From positions 1 through 39,005 of the forward strand of contig JAHBVY010000018.1 of assembly GCA_019637265.1 (NCBI GenBank): a DNA stretch of 39,005 nucleotides. The letters are read 5' to 3'. The notes beneath the pieces are model-generated. The model worked only from the letters and a program-made list of their open reading frames with translations. It ran no database searches and had not been told where the DNA came from. This document shows positions 30,510 through 39,005 of this stretch, one piece after another; within the stretch, counting starts at the first letter, position 1, and every line of letters starts with the position of its first letter. Made by a program: the position numbers and the translations under genes. Source of the stretch: Polyangiaceae bacterium (GTDB lineage: Bacteria; Myxococcota_A; Polyangia; Polyangiales; Polyangiaceae).

Positions 30510-33494
30510 TCAGAACGGCGCTTGGGCGACGAAGTAGAGTTGGCCGCCGGGGATGCGGTCGGCGTCGGCGAGGCCGTGGGCGTAGCCGAGCTTGAGGTTG
30601 GCGCGCACGTAGTAGCCGAGCACTAGATCGATCCACAGCTCCGCGCCGACGCCGAGGTGGAGCTGGTCGAAGGGGTCTTCGAGGTCCACGGTGTTGAAGG
30701 CGCCGCCGTAGTCGGCGAACAGCGCGGCGCTCAAGGTGCGGAGGTAGCCGGGCAAGGTGCTGAGGCCGAACTCGGGGTGCACGAGGGGGAAGCGGTACTC
30801 CGCATTCAGTAAATGAAACTGACGTCCGCGGAACGCGCCCGGCTGATAGCCGCGGATCAGGAAGCTGGATTGGAGGATGCCGCTCGTGAAGGCGTCGAGG
30901 GCGGGGGTGTCGGTGAAGCCGCCGGTCGCGAACAAACCGCGCCGGGGGTAGGTGCCGTCGGCGGTGCCGCCGCTCGCGGCGAGCGCCAGCACGTGGTGTC
31001 GCAGCAGGGGCACTGGCACGTAGCCCACGCCGCGCCAGGTGATGCTGTTCAGGGTGTGGTCGCTGCCGAGCTCATGGCCGGCGCGCTCCACGGCGGCGGT
31101 GAGCCCAAAGCCGCGCTCCAGGCTGATGCCGTTCGCGGTGCCGCTAGCGTTACCATATGAAAAACCAAGCCGCACGCTGCCGAGGAAGCCAGCGTGCGGC
31201 TTGCGATTCACGCGCGTGAATGGATCGCCCTCGAAGGGCGCCTTCAGGTCCTGCTCGAATGAGGCGGCGGTATAAGTGAGGTTCACTGCCTGTGATTGGT
31301 AGACATCGCTCAGGCTGTAGCGGAGCCCGGAGGAGATGCCGGTGACGTGCTCCGTGACCAGCAGGTCCTCCCCGCCGTAGCGGAAGCCTCCGCGCGGCAC
31401 CGCGCGGCGGAAGGCGGAGAGCGTCATCGTGGGCTCGAGCCCGAAGTAGGAGTACGAAGCGGAGACGGAGGGCTCGCCCTGATTGGTCTCCACGGTGATG
31501 GCCGCGTTGAAGGCGTGGAGGCCCACCGCGTCGCTGCCCGCCGCGCTCACGGTGAGCGACTGGCCGAAGCTGCCTGGTCCAATTTCCGCGAGGTAAGATC
31601 TAGGCCCGATCGTCTCGAGCGCCGAGTAGCTCCGCACCGGGTAGCGGCGCCCGCTGGGGGAGAACGGCGGATCGGGGCGGGCGGTCTTCGCCGGCGGCGC
31701 GTCGAGGAAGCGCCCCTCGTCGAGCGGCAGGGCGTAGAGGTCGTAGCCCTGCTCGGTGTAGCCCACGTAGTACAGCGTGCGCCCGTCGCTGGAGGGCTCC
31801 GGCATGTAGGCGCCGGTCCTCACGTTGGTGACCATCCGCAGGCGGCGCTGCTCGAGGTCGTAAGCGTAGACGTTGGCGATGCCGGTGCGGTCGGAGACGA
31901 AGTACAGCCTGCTGCCGTCAGGTGACCAAGCGGGTTGGAGGTCTTGCGCGCGGTCTCGAGTGAGCCGCGTGATTTTCTTCGTGGCAATATCCAGGACGGC
32001 GATGTCGCGGTAGCCGCCCTGCGTCCACAGGCTGAAGGCCACGCGCTTCCCGTCAGGTGAGAAGCGGGGCGTGAACACCTGGCCGTAGCGCCGGCTCTTC
32101 ATCAGCGCCCGCTCGCGGACGAGCTTGCCATCGGGATCACTCGTGCTGCCGGCGGTGATGTCCGCGACGCGTAGGGTGGTGGTGCCCTTGTGGTTCGTGA
32201 CGTAGACCACCTGGCGGCCGTCAGGGCTGACGTCGGCTCCGCGCGCGCGGCGCCCGGTCGTCCAGCGCTCACGCGCGGGGGACAGGCCGCGCGGGTTGGT
32301 CTTGCCGCGCGGCAACGCGAAGAGATCATTGTAGTAGTAGTGGCGGCGCGAGCGGGCGACGTCGTCATACACCAAGGCGCAGTCGGCATCGAAGCTGATG
32401 CCGTCCGGCGCGCCGGTGCGGGTGATGAGCTCACCGTCCTGCTTCAGGGTGGTGGGCGTCTGAAGGCGCGCGCGGTAGATGCCGCCGGGGCGGTCGCCGT
32501 CATCCGCGTGGAACACGAGCTCGTCCAGCTCACTGTCTGGATCCGTACGGAAACAGCGTGGCACCACGCGCGGCCGCGAGACGATGCGCCCGCGGTGCGT
32601 CAGGCGAGCGCCCTCGCGCAGGCCGCGGCGCGCCACCTCCGCGACTTGCGCCCCGTACTCACGCCGGAGGTGCGCTTGCCAGCTCTGGTACAGCTCCACG
32701 TAGGTGCGTCCGGTGGCCTTCTTGATGGAGCGATTGATGCCCCAAGGGATGATGTTGGCGCCGTAGTCCGCCGACACCGTGGCGAAGGTGTCTACCCCGT
32801 AGGTGTCGAGGATCCACCCGACGAAATAGCCGCCATACAGGTACCACAGGTTCCCCCCCGGCCAGCGCCGCGGCACGCTGCTCAGCTGATCGAGCCGCGC
32901 CATGTTGTCACTGATGACGTCGGCGCGGAGGTACATATCGAACATGCTGGAGCGCCGGCGCCCGGCGCCGCTGTGCTGGCTCTCGAGCGCCACCGCGAGC
33001 CCCTCGATGATCCAGCGCGGCTGCGCCTGATTCGGCGTGTAGCTCTTACCCAGGATGCCGTTCAGCAGCTCGGGGATGCCGGAGCGGTTGTCGAGGTGGA
33101 GCACGTGAGTGTGCTCGTGGGTGAGCAGCATCCACAGCCAGTCGTCGTAGTCCCCCAGCACGCTCATATCGTCAGGTGCTGAGACGAATAGCCGGATGAT
33201 GTTGTAGGGCCGGACGTTGGCGGAGCCGTTGGAGGAGTCCGTGTCGTCCGTGACCACGATGTGGGTCAGCTCGCGCGGCTGCCAGCCCAGCTGGGGGCTG
33301 AGGCGCGCGTGCGTGATCTCGGCCATGTCGGCGACCCGCTGCGCGATGTCATCGAGCCCCATCGGATAATGCACGCGGAAACGCGGCGTCTCCACCGTGC
33401 GCCAGTGGAGCCGTGGATCGCCCGCGTGGCTCGTCTTCGCCCCAGTGAGGACTAGCGCGGCGAACAAAACCGCGAGCAGCGCACGGGGGGGCAT
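30510..33494 (-). CDS. Peptidase-like / PD40 propeller / outer-membrane beta-barrel fusion protein
   Basis: A 994-residue exported protein in three parts. Residues 1-24 are a signal peptide (ends SHA). The first domain (about 25-290) has a zinc-peptidase motif THEHTHVLH with His126, Glu127 and His130, and a likely third ligand Glu164 in WIIEGLAVAL, as in gluzincins. The second (about 300-600) has TolB/PD40 propeller blades with the FSPDGKRVAF, WSPDGSRLYFVSD and SSDGRTLYYVG repeats. The third (about 650-994) resembles an Omp85/D15 surface-antigen barrel with segments IRGYQPGAFRG, LLNAEYRFPL and GGAFNTVDLEDPF and ends in Phe. Such a protein would place peptidase and propeller in the periplasm, anchored to the outer membrane. 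It follows the PilZ gene by 6 nt. Confidence 0.85.
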   Translation of the reverse strand: MPPRALLAVLFAALVLTGAKTSHAGDPRLHWRTVETPRFRVHYPMGLDDIAQRVADMAEITHARLSPQLGWQPRELTHIVVTDDTDSSNGSANVRPYNIIRLFVSAPDDMSVLGDYDDWLWMLLTHEHTHVLHLDNRSGIPELLNGILGKSYTPNQAQPRWIIEGLAVALESQHSGAGRRRSSMFDMYLRADVISDNMARLDQLSSVPRRWPGGNLWYLYGGYFVGWILDTYGVDTFATVSADYGANIIPWGINRSIKKATGRTYVELYQSWQAHLRREYGAQVAEVARRGLREGARLTHRGRIVSRPRVVPRCFRTDPDSELDELVFHADDGDRPGGIYRARLQTPTTLKQDGELITRTGAPDGISFDADCALVYDDVARSRRHYYYNDLFALPRGKTNPRGLSPARERWTTGRRARGADVSPDGRQVVYVTNHKGTTTLRVADITAGSTSDPDGKLVRERALMKSRRYGQVFTPRFSPDGKRVAFSLWTQGGYRDIAVLDIATKKITRLTRDRAQDLQPAWSPDGSRLYFVSDRTGIANVYAYDLEQRRLRMVTNVRTGAYMPEPSSDGRTLYYVGYTEQGYDLYALPLDEGRFLDAPPAKTARPDPPFSPSGRRYPVRSYSALETIGPRSYLAEIGPGSFGQSLTVSAAGSDAVGLHAFNAAITVETNQGEPSVSASYSYFGLEPTMTLSAFRRAVPRGGFRYGGEDLLVTEHVTGISSGLRYSLSDVYQSQAVNLTYTAASFEQDLKAPFEGDPFTRVNRKPHAGFLGSVRLGFSYGNASGTANGISLERGFGLTAAVERAGHELGSDHTLNSITWRGVGYVPVPLLRHHVLALAASGGTADGTYPRRGLFATGGFTDTPALDAFTSGILQSSFLIRGYQPGAFRGRQFHLLNAEYRFPLVHPEFGLSTLPGYLRTLSAALFADYGGAFNTVDLEDPFDQLHLGVGAELWIDLVLGYYVRANLKLGYAHGLADADRIPGGQLYFVAQAPF

Positions 33495-33500
33495 GTGGGG

Positions 33501-34799
33501 TCAGAGGTCGTCGTAGAACAGCGGCTCGCGGTTGCGCACGTAGCGGTACACCAGCTGGCGGCCCTCCGGCGAGATGTCCGTGAACGCCGCACCAAAACCC
33601 GGCGGAGATTCAGGGCTCGCGTTCAGGGGCTCGCGCGTCCAGCGCACCACCCCCTTGGCCTCGAACTCGTAGCCGCCGGGCATGGAGACCTTGATCACCA
33701 AGGGCTGACCCAGGTCGGGGATTTGGTACGTGGCGATGAAGATGCCGCCGTCGTCGATGACGTCGTTACCCGACAGGCCCTTGTAGAAGTTGGTGGTGCT
33801 GTTGGCGCCGAGCGCCGCCTCCAGGCGCAGCACGGAGCCGAGATCGGGTGGCCCGGAGGAGGGCGGCGGGCGGCTGCTCGGAGGCGTGGCGATGGGCGCT
33901 TGATGGCTGGGCGCCTGACCAGCTGCTTGGTGACCAGCTGCTTGGTGACCGGGAGCTTGATGACCTGGCGCGCCTTGCAGCGGGTGGGTCACGGCGAGAT
34001 CCGCGGGTGGTACGAAGCCCTGACCAGGGAAGGCACCGGCCGCGGCCATCGCCGCCAATGCGGAGGCTGCGTACTGGGGCTGGGCTTGCGGTTGCTCGGC
34101 CGGGGCGCCGTGAGCGGGCTGCGGTGCGTGGGCTTGCGGCGCGGGCGCAGCTTGCTGCGGTGCGTAGGCTTGCGGCGCTGCCTGAGGCGCGGGCGCGGCG
34201 TCGATGGGTGGCAGGTCCACGGTGCCGCCTGGCGCTGCGTACAGAGGCTGCGGTTGAGCTGGTTGTGGCGCGGCGTACTGTGGCTGAGGCGCGTACTGCG
34301 GCTGTGGCGCGGCGTACGGTTGGGCGGGTTGCGCTGGTTGCTGTGGCGCGTACTGCGGCTGTGGCGCGGGTTGCTGCGCCTGTTGCGGCTGCGCGTATTG
34401 CGGCGCTGGTTGCTGTGGCGCGTATTGCGGTTGTGGCGGTGCGTATTGCGGCGCGGCTTGCGGAGCCTGCGCGGGCGGCTGAGCGACGGCCTGCGTCAGG
34501 CTGTGGACCAAGCCCAGCGAGCCAGCCACCACCTCCATGGTCTGCGACACCGCGGGGTGCTGCGCGTCCTCATTCTGGAGCTGCGCCAGCGCGGCGCGCA
34601 CCGACTCGAGGGCCACGGGTGCTTGCGCCGGTGCGGCGCCCCCTTGGCTGGCTTCGATTTGATGCAGCGCGCTCATGGCGCGCGCGATGGGCTCGGCGAC
34701 GCTCATCAGCTGAGGCGGGACGCCCGGGCTTTGCAGCAGACCCAAGCCTTGGGCCAGGTTTTCGCGCGCGGTGCGCGCCGTACCAACCAGATCGCTCAT
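33501..34799 (-). CDS. PilZ-domain protein with Pro/Gln/Ala/Tyr repeat region
   Basis: A 432-residue cytoplasmic protein. Residues 1-105 are helical (ARENLAQGLGLLQ, SVRAALAQLQNEDAQ). About 110-235 is a low-complexity repeat of PQYAPQ and QPAPQ units; 240-320 is Gly/His/Ala/Pro-rich. The last 110 residues form a PilZ-like domain of the kind amplified in myxobacteria (DDGGIFIATYQIPDLGQ, EFEAKGVVRWTRE, PGFGAAFTDISPEG). The RxxxR half of the c-di-GMP motif is not evident before the DDGGIF segment, so nucleotide binding is doubtful. It is the first gene of an operon with the peptidase/barrel protein. A role in signalling to envelope or motility machinery is possible by analogy. Confidence 0.8.
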   Translation of the reverse strand: MSDLVGTARTARENLAQGLGLLQSPGVPPQLMSVAEPIARAMSALHQIEASQGGAAPAQAPVALESVRAALAQLQNEDAQHPAVSQTMEVVAGSLGLVHSLTQAVAQPPAQAPQAAPQYAPPQPQYAPQQPAPQYAQPQQAQQPAPQPQYAPQQPAQPAQPYAAPQPQYAPQPQYAAPQPAQPQPLYAAPGGTVDLPPIDAAPAPQAAPQAYAPQQAAPAPQAHAPQPAHGAPAEQPQAQPQYAASALAAMAAAGAFPGQGFVPPADLAVTHPLQGAPGHQAPGHQAAGHQAAGQAPSHQAPIATPPSSRPPPSSGPPDLGSVLRLEAALGANSTTNFYKGLSGNDVIDDGGIFIATYQIPDLGQPLVIKVSMPGGYEFEAKGVVRWTREPLNASPESPPGFGAAFTDISPEGRQLVYRYVRNREPLFYDDL

Positions 34800-34843
34800 G
34801 CGTCACTCTCCAAGGGGGCCGACTCTAGCATCCGCATTCGCCC

Positions 34844-35752
34844 TTACGAAGCGAGCAGCGCGGCCAGCTCCTCGCCGCTGATTTCGTGGCCGTCGGGCAG
34901 CCGCGCGACGAGCGCTCGGATCCCCCCATCGCCCGTGCGGATCCGCACCTGGTCCGAGAGGTGTGCCTCGCCAGGGAAGAGCGCCGTGGGCAGCGAGCCG
35001 TCCTCACAGGCCTCGAGCAGCTCGAAGTGCTGTTCATGGATCACGAGCGGCACCCCGGGCTCCGGCGACAGCGCGTGGATCCGCCGGAGCACGCGCGCGG
35101 TGGGGCTCGCCCAGGGGCACTTCAAGAGCTCGCCGCTCGGGATGGGAGCCCAGGTGGCCTCGTCCTCGTTCTGGGGCCGCTCCGGCAGCGCGTCGCCTCG
35201 CGCCAGCTGACGCGCCGCCTCGCGCAGGAGCCGCAAGCTGGGTCGGTCGAGGGCGCGGGCCAAGCGCCAGGCAGTGAGAGCCCGAGCCCTGGTTGGCGCC
35301 CCAACCCCCCGATCGAGCATGGGGATAGAGAGCCGCTCCTGCGCCACGATCGCCCCGGTGTCGTAGGCGGCGTCCAGGCGATGCAGGGTGACGCCGGTCT
35401 CGCTGTCGCCGAGATCCAGGGCCCAGAAGCACGGGTCAGGTCCGCGATGACGTGGCAAGAGCGAGGGGTGCACGCCGTATCCGCGCGGAGACGCGCTCAG
35501 CCAGCGTTCGGGCAGGCGTCTTGTCCAGAACCAGCTGAGGATCGCGCTGGGTCGTCCCAGGCGCTCATCGACCGCGCGCTCCACGGCTCCTGGGCTGAGC
35601 TCCGCGGCGTCGATGAGGTGCTCCCCGAACCGGCGCCGCGCGCGCCGATGACCCACCGCCGGCACCGGGCTCAGCACCACCGGATCCAGGTGGTGGCCAT
35701 CCTGCTCGAGGAGCAGCGCGGCGAGGGGCAGACCAAAGAAGGCGAAGCGCAC
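34844..35752 (-). CDS. Formyltransferase-like protein, Fmt family
   Basis: A 302-residue protein from GTG 35752, where the family N-terminus VRFAFFGLPLAALLL begins; the longer frame to 35923 adds sequence unlike the family. The formyltransferase core has GVHPSLLPRHRGPDPCFWAL, TGVTLHRLDAAYDTGAIV and a C-terminal Fmt_C-like segment ASPTARVLRRIHALSPEPG. In Fmt the catalytic Asn-x-His-Asp set is conserved; here His95 and Asp131 are present but the Asn position reads Gly93. Either the enzyme is divergent or it no longer transfers formyl groups. The usual partner def is not nearby. No strong ribosome binding site was seen. Confidence 0.75.
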   Translation of the reverse strand: MRFAFFGLPLAALLLEQDGHHLDPVVLSPVPAVGHRRARRRFGEHLIDAAELSPGAVERAVDERLGRPSAILSWFWTRRLPERWLSASPRGYGVHPSLLPRHRGPDPCFWALDLGDSETGVTLHRLDAAYDTGAIVAQERLSIPMLDRGVGAPTRARALTAWRLARALDRPSLRLLREAARQLARGDALPERPQNEDEATWAPIPSGELLKCPWASPTARVLRRIHALSPEPGVPLVIHEQHFELLEACEDGSLPTALFPGEAHLSDQVRIRTGDGGIRALVARLPDGHEISGEELAALLAS

Positions 35753-35961
35753 GCGGCGAGTGTAGCGGCCGCAGCTCTCGATCAGGTTGGGGTGTGAGCA
35801 GGCGTTCTGGAGGCGATCGGTCGTTACCCCCAAAAAACCCGGCACGCGATACCCCAACGCCTGACGAGCTCGCTCGACCTGGCCGGCCTCTCGGCCTGGT
35901 GGCCAGCTCGCTTGGGTGTGCATTGGAAAAATACGAGGATTATCGAGCAGTTAGGATGGCT

Positions 35962-36011
35962 TTTCTGGGGGGGAGGGCGCGCCGCGACGCGCCGGCAAAG
36001 CGCCCCAGAAA
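35962..36011. repeat. Inverted repeat before ftsE
   Basis: TTTCTGGGG (35962-35970) pairs with CCCCAGAAA (36003-36011), with a GC-rich region CGCGCCGCGACGCGCC between that can itself fold. It lies 39 nt before the ftsE start. Regulatory hairpin or terminator of upstream readthrough are both possible. The remainder of 35753-36050 has no supported gene. Confidence 0.4.
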
Positions 36012-36050
36012 GTTGTTAGGGGCGAGCCGGGCTTGGTACCGAGCGAGCCT

Positions 36051-36827
36051 ATGGATTCCGGGCCCTCGTTCAGCCCCATGCTCCGCTCGGGCAATCGCTT
36101 CGACCAAGAGGCGGCGCACCGGCCTATTTTGAGCTTCGAGCAGGTCCATAAAGCCTACCGTTCGGACGCCCCGGTGCTGCGTGGGATGAACCTCTCGATC
36201 CAGCGGGGGGAGTTCGTGTTCTTCACCGGGCCCTCGGGTGCGGGCAAGAGCACCTTGCTCCGACTTTTGTACGCCGCGGAGACAGTGGACGCGGGGCGCA
36301 TCCTGTTCATGGGGCGCGAGGTGGGGCGGCTGCGCCCGGAGTCGATCCCGTTTCTACGTAGGAACATTGGGGTCGTGTTCCAGGACTTCAAGCTGGTGAT
36401 GAACTGGAGCGTCGCCGAGAACGTGGCGATGCCGCTCGAGGTGCTGGGGCTCCCCGAGCGGTTGATCCGCACGCGCATCGGTGAGGCGCTCGAGCGCGTG
36501 GGGCTCGGCGGCCGCGGGAGCGACGTGGTGGCGACGCTGAGCGGTGGGGAGCAGCAGCGCGTGGCCGTGGCGCGCGCCATCGTGGGCGAGCCGGCGCTGG
36601 TGCTGGCGGACGAGCCCACCGGGAACCTCGATCCGCAGCTGGCGGTGGACATCTTGGGCCTGTTCGAGGACATCCACTCGACCGGCGTGACGGTGCTGTT
36701 CGCGACCCACGATCGGTCGCTGCTGGACGTGCGACCGCGCCGCGTGATCGTGCTGCAAGACGGCAAGGCCATCGACGCGCCCAACGGGCTCGACGGCGAC
36801 ATCGAGGATGAGCTGCGCGTCGCCTGA
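36051..36827 (+). CDS. ftsE: Cell-division ABC transporter ATPase FtsE
   Basis: A 258-residue ATP-binding subunit. Walker A GPSGAGKS at 60-67, signature LSGGEQQRVAVARA, Walker B LVLADEPTGNLD, and H-loop ATHD are all intact. The ATG at 36051 gives an N-terminal extension of about 28 residues over most FtsE; a TTG at 36033 is the only alternative. FtsE with FtsX controls peptidoglycan hydrolases at the division site. The next gene is ftsX, 39 nt downstream. Confidence 0.9.
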   Translation: MDSGPSFSPMLRSGNRFDQEAAHRPILSFEQVHKAYRSDAPVLRGMNLSIQRGEFVFFTGPSGAGKSTLLRLLYAAETVDAGRILFMGREVGRLRPESIPFLRRNIGVVFQDFKLVMNWSVAENVAMPLEVLGLPERLIRTRIGEALERVGLGGRGSDVVATLSGGEQQRVAVARAIVGEPALVLADEPTGNLDPQLAVDILGLFEDIHSTGVTVLFATHDRSLLDVRPRRVIVLQDGKAIDAPNGLDGDIEDELRVA

Positions 36828-36866
36828 CGGGGTGCGTTGCGCGAGGGCGTGAGGAGGACAGTCAGG

Positions 36867-37733
36867 ATGACATCGCTACAGCGTGCATGGCGGGGCGGGA
36901 AGAACGACTGGCGGCTCCACGTGCTGAGCATCTTCTCGGTGGCGGTGGCCTTCGTGTGCCTCGCGGCGGCGCTGCTCGTCGTGGTCAACGTCGACGGCCT
37001 GCGTGACCGCTGGGCGCGCGCGGGGCGCGCGTCGATCTATTTCAAGATAGAAACGACCGAGGCCCAGGTGCGCGCCATCGAGAACGCGGTGCGCGCCGCG
37101 GAGGGCGTGACCGACGTGCGCTACGTGTCGAGCGACGAGGCGCGGCGCGAGGTGCTCGGCCGCGGCGATCAGGTGCTGGCGGCGCTGCCGGCCGCTGCCT
37201 TCCCCGCCTCCCTCGAGGTGATGGTGGATGAGGGGACGGAGGGCGGGAAGCTCGCGACGCTCGCCTCGCGCGTCTCCGCGCTCCCGCAGGTGGAGTCGGT
37301 GGAGACCTACCAAGACTGGACCGAGCGGCTCGCCTCGGTGCTCACCAGCGGGGTCACCGCGAGCCTGGTGCTGGCCTTCGTGGTGCTCGGCGCGGTGGTG
37401 AGCGTGGTGGCGTCGACGATTCGGCTCGCCCTGCAGCGCCGGCGCATCGAGGTGGAGGTGCTGAAGCTGGTCGGTGCGACTGACAGCTACGTGCGCCGAC
37501 CTTTCGTGGTGGAGGGGGCGGCGCAGGGTGGGATAGGCGCGCTCTTGGCGCTCATCTTACTCGCGGTGCTGTACGGCATCGTGCGGGAGAACCTGGGCGG
37601 TGAGCTCGGCGTGCTGGTCGGCATGCAGCCGGTGTTCCTGCCGTGGACGTTCATGATCTCGATGGTGGCGTTGGGTTCGCTCCTGGGGGCCGTCGCCGCC
37701 TGGGGCAGCCTGCGCAGGCTCTTGGTCGTTTGA
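36867..37733 (+). CDS. ftsX: Cell-division ABC transporter permease FtsX
   Basis: A 288-residue inner-membrane protein with four helices: about 20-42, three more in the C-terminal half, and an intervening extracytoplasmic domain of about 110 residues (VTDVRYVSSDEARREV). Typical FtsX segments are LALQRRRIEVEVLKLVGAT near the coupling helix and RRPFVVEGAAQGGIGA after it. AGGAGG lies 9 nt before ATG 36867, which decides this start over 36837. The large loop binds the hydrolase activator in other bacteria, consistent with the next gene. Confidence 0.9.
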   Translation: MTSLQRAWRGGKNDWRLHVLSIFSVAVAFVCLAAALLVVVNVDGLRDRWARAGRASIYFKIETTEAQVRAIENAVRAAEGVTDVRYVSSDEARREVLGRGDQVLAALPAAAFPASLEVMVDEGTEGGKLATLASRVSALPQVESVETYQDWTERLASVLTSGVTASLVLAFVVLGAVVSVVASTIRLALQRRRIEVEVLKLVGATDSYVRRPFVVEGAAQGGIGALLALILLAVLYGIVRENLGGELGVLVGMQPVFLPWTFMISMVALGSLLGAVAAWGSLRRLLVV

Positions 37734-37734
37734 C

Positions 37735-38889
37735 GTGAAGCTACGAATCATCAGCGGTGTGCTGCTCCTCGCGGTGGGTGCCCTGGCGGTGCCCGCGACG
37801 GAAGCCGATGACGAGGGTGATGAGCTCGCGGCGGCGCCGGTGCGAATCGAGCTGACAGCCGCGCCGAGCCCCCCCGCGGCCCCGAGCCCTCCCGCGGTGC
37901 CTTACGCAGCTGATCCGTACGCCGCGCCGGTGGCGCCCCCTGCGGCTGATCCGTACGCGCCCCGCGCGGTGAGCCCCTACGCGGATCCCTACGCGTCACC
38001 CGCGCTGCCCTTGGCAGACAGTGGGACTGACTTCGAGCGCCTGCTCGCTGCGCTGAACCGTGAACAAGCACAAACTGAGCGGGAGCTGAGTCAGCTCGCC
38101 ACCGAGGCCGAGGAGGCCCGCCGTCGCACCATCGCGCGCGGCCGCGCCTACGTGCGCAAGGCGCGCGCTGGCTTGCTTCCAGTGGGCGGCGGCTTCGATG
38201 AGCTGGTGGACCACGCGTCGAGGCTCGAGCGCCTCCGTCGCGCGGTGGAGCGTGACCTCGCCGAGGAGCGCGCGCTCACCAAACGCCGCGCTCAGCTGAG
38301 CAAGAAGCTCACGGACTTGCGCGCACGCAAGGGGCCGCTGGAGGCGCAGGCGCGCGCGACGCAGGCGCAGCGCGCGGCGCTCTTGGCGCAACAAGACCGC
38401 TCCCTCGCATTTCAGCGCGCCTTCTCAGGCATGGGGGCCATGGGCGACCACACCGCGATCTACGGGGCGGATCCGAGCGGCGCCCAGGCGGCGCCGAGCG
38501 CCGAGGCGGCGGCCTTCGCCGCGATGCGCGGCAAGCTGCCGTTCCCGCTCCCAGGGCGCGCCGAGGTGCGGCCCGGGCGGCGTGGGGGTGGTGGCCCGGG
38601 GCTCGAGATGTTGGCGCCCAAGGGCGCGGTGGTGCGCGCGGTGTACCGCGGGCGCGTGGCGTTCGCGGACAGCTACGCTGAGTACGGGCGCACCGTGATC
38701 GTGGACCACGGTGGCAACTACTACACGGTGAGCGCGGGGCTCGATACCTTGGACGCGCGCGTGGGGGATGACGTGAAGGCGGGGGACCGGCTGGGGACGG
38801 TGGGGGACGACGGACGTGGGCCGATGCTCTACGTGGAGGTGAGGCAGGGGGCGGAGAGTCTAGATCCGGGGGAGTGGTACGGATTGTAA
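37735..38889 (+). CDS. EnvC-like hydrolase activator with degenerate LytM domain
   Basis: A 384-residue exported protein, beginning at a GTG 1 nt after the ftsX stop. A signal peptide or anchor is followed by a Pro/Ala/Tyr-rich linker with DPYA-type repeats (about 45-95), a long coiled coil (about 98-230), and a C-terminal LytM/M23 fold (about 285-384). The zinc-binding residues of active M23 enzymes are missing: the first His/Asp pair reads GLEM, the YAHL-type His is SAGL, and the HLHF-type pair is MLYV. Loss of these ligands is the hallmark of EnvC, which activates amidases under FtsEX control instead of cutting peptidoglycan. The position after ftsEX fits that role. The remaining 38890-39005 shows no gene. 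Confidence 0.85.
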   Translation: MKLRIISGVLLLAVGALAVPATEADDEGDELAAAPVRIELTAAPSPPAAPSPPAVPYAADPYAAPVAPPAADPYAPRAVSPYADPYASPALPLADSGTDFERLLAALNREQAQTERELSQLATEAEEARRRTIARGRAYVRKARAGLLPVGGGFDELVDHASRLERLRRAVERDLAEERALTKRRAQLSKKLTDLRARKGPLEAQARATQAQRAALLAQQDRSLAFQRAFSGMGAMGDHTAIYGADPSGAQAAPSAEAAAFAAMRGKLPFPLPGRAEVRPGRRGGGGPGLEMLAPKGAVVRAVYRGRVAFADSYAEYGRTVIVDHGGNYYTVSAGLDTLDARVGDDVKAGDRLGTVGDDGRGPMLYVEVRQGAESLDPGEWYGL

Positions 38890-39005
38890 AGGAGCGGTGG
38901 TCCCCCGCCCGCGAGACCCTTGCCGGCTTGTTCGGGCTAGGGTGCTTTGTGAGGTGATGGGAGGCGCGGCCTGGGTAGGATAGATGGGGGTGCGGGGGCG
39001 TTCCA

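Overview
The window is high in G+C and gene-dense. Its traits point to a myxobacterium (Myxococcota, probably Polyangiales-like). The evidence is a secreted protein ending in a MYXO-CTERM-like tail, lipoproteins with long Gly/Ala/Ser linkers, a PilZ protein of the type expanded in Myxococcus, an NtrC-type two-component pair, and many proline-rich envelope proteins. I saw no rRNA, tRNA or CRISPR array. Assignment to a species is not possible from the sequence alone.

Layout. (1) 1-3272, minus strand: a small accessory block of secreted proteins. Two are paralogous lipoproteins, one cut by the window edge; one is a matrixin-like zinc protease; one is an unknown lipoprotein. Two of these genes share a duplicated leader, and codon use looks more AT-tolerant than in the rest. 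(2) 3711-12639, plus strand: a heavy-metal-efflux RND system (adaptor, pump, outer-membrane channel) followed by a membrane histidine kinase and a sigma-54-type response regulator. A perfect 32-nt palindrome precedes the first gene. (3) 12674-17250, plus: an MscS-like channel and two different monovalent cation/proton antiporter-like proteins, all overlapping by 4 nt, preceded by a small palindrome and 11-bp tandem repeats. (4) 17527-21176: two small minus-strand genes, a penicillin-binding transpeptidase on the minus strand, and a divergent PhoH-type ATPase. (5) 21283-29550: a structured intergenic region, then a probable iron/heme acquisition island. It holds a secreted HExxH protease, two HmuY-family lipoproteins, a DUF6607-like lipoprotein, a TonB-dependent receptor and, on the opposite strand, two small uncharacterised genes. 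Three Fur-box-like sites stand in front of the three transcription units. (6) 29757-35752: a lipoprotein, a 994-residue peptidase/beta-propeller/outer-membrane-barrel protein in an operon with a PilZ protein, and a formyltransferase-like gene lacking one catalytic residue. (7) 36051-38889: ftsE, ftsX and an EnvC-like protein with a degenerate LytM domain, a compact cell-wall-hydrolase control module.

How the parts work together. The most interesting region is the putative Fur-controlled island. A secreted protease could release heme or iron from proteins, HmuY-like lipoproteins could capture it, and the TonB receptor could import it. The two small minus-strand genes behind the third Fur box are candidates for undescribed members of the same system. 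The functional link is inference; the motifs, gene order and operator-like sites are visible in the sequence.
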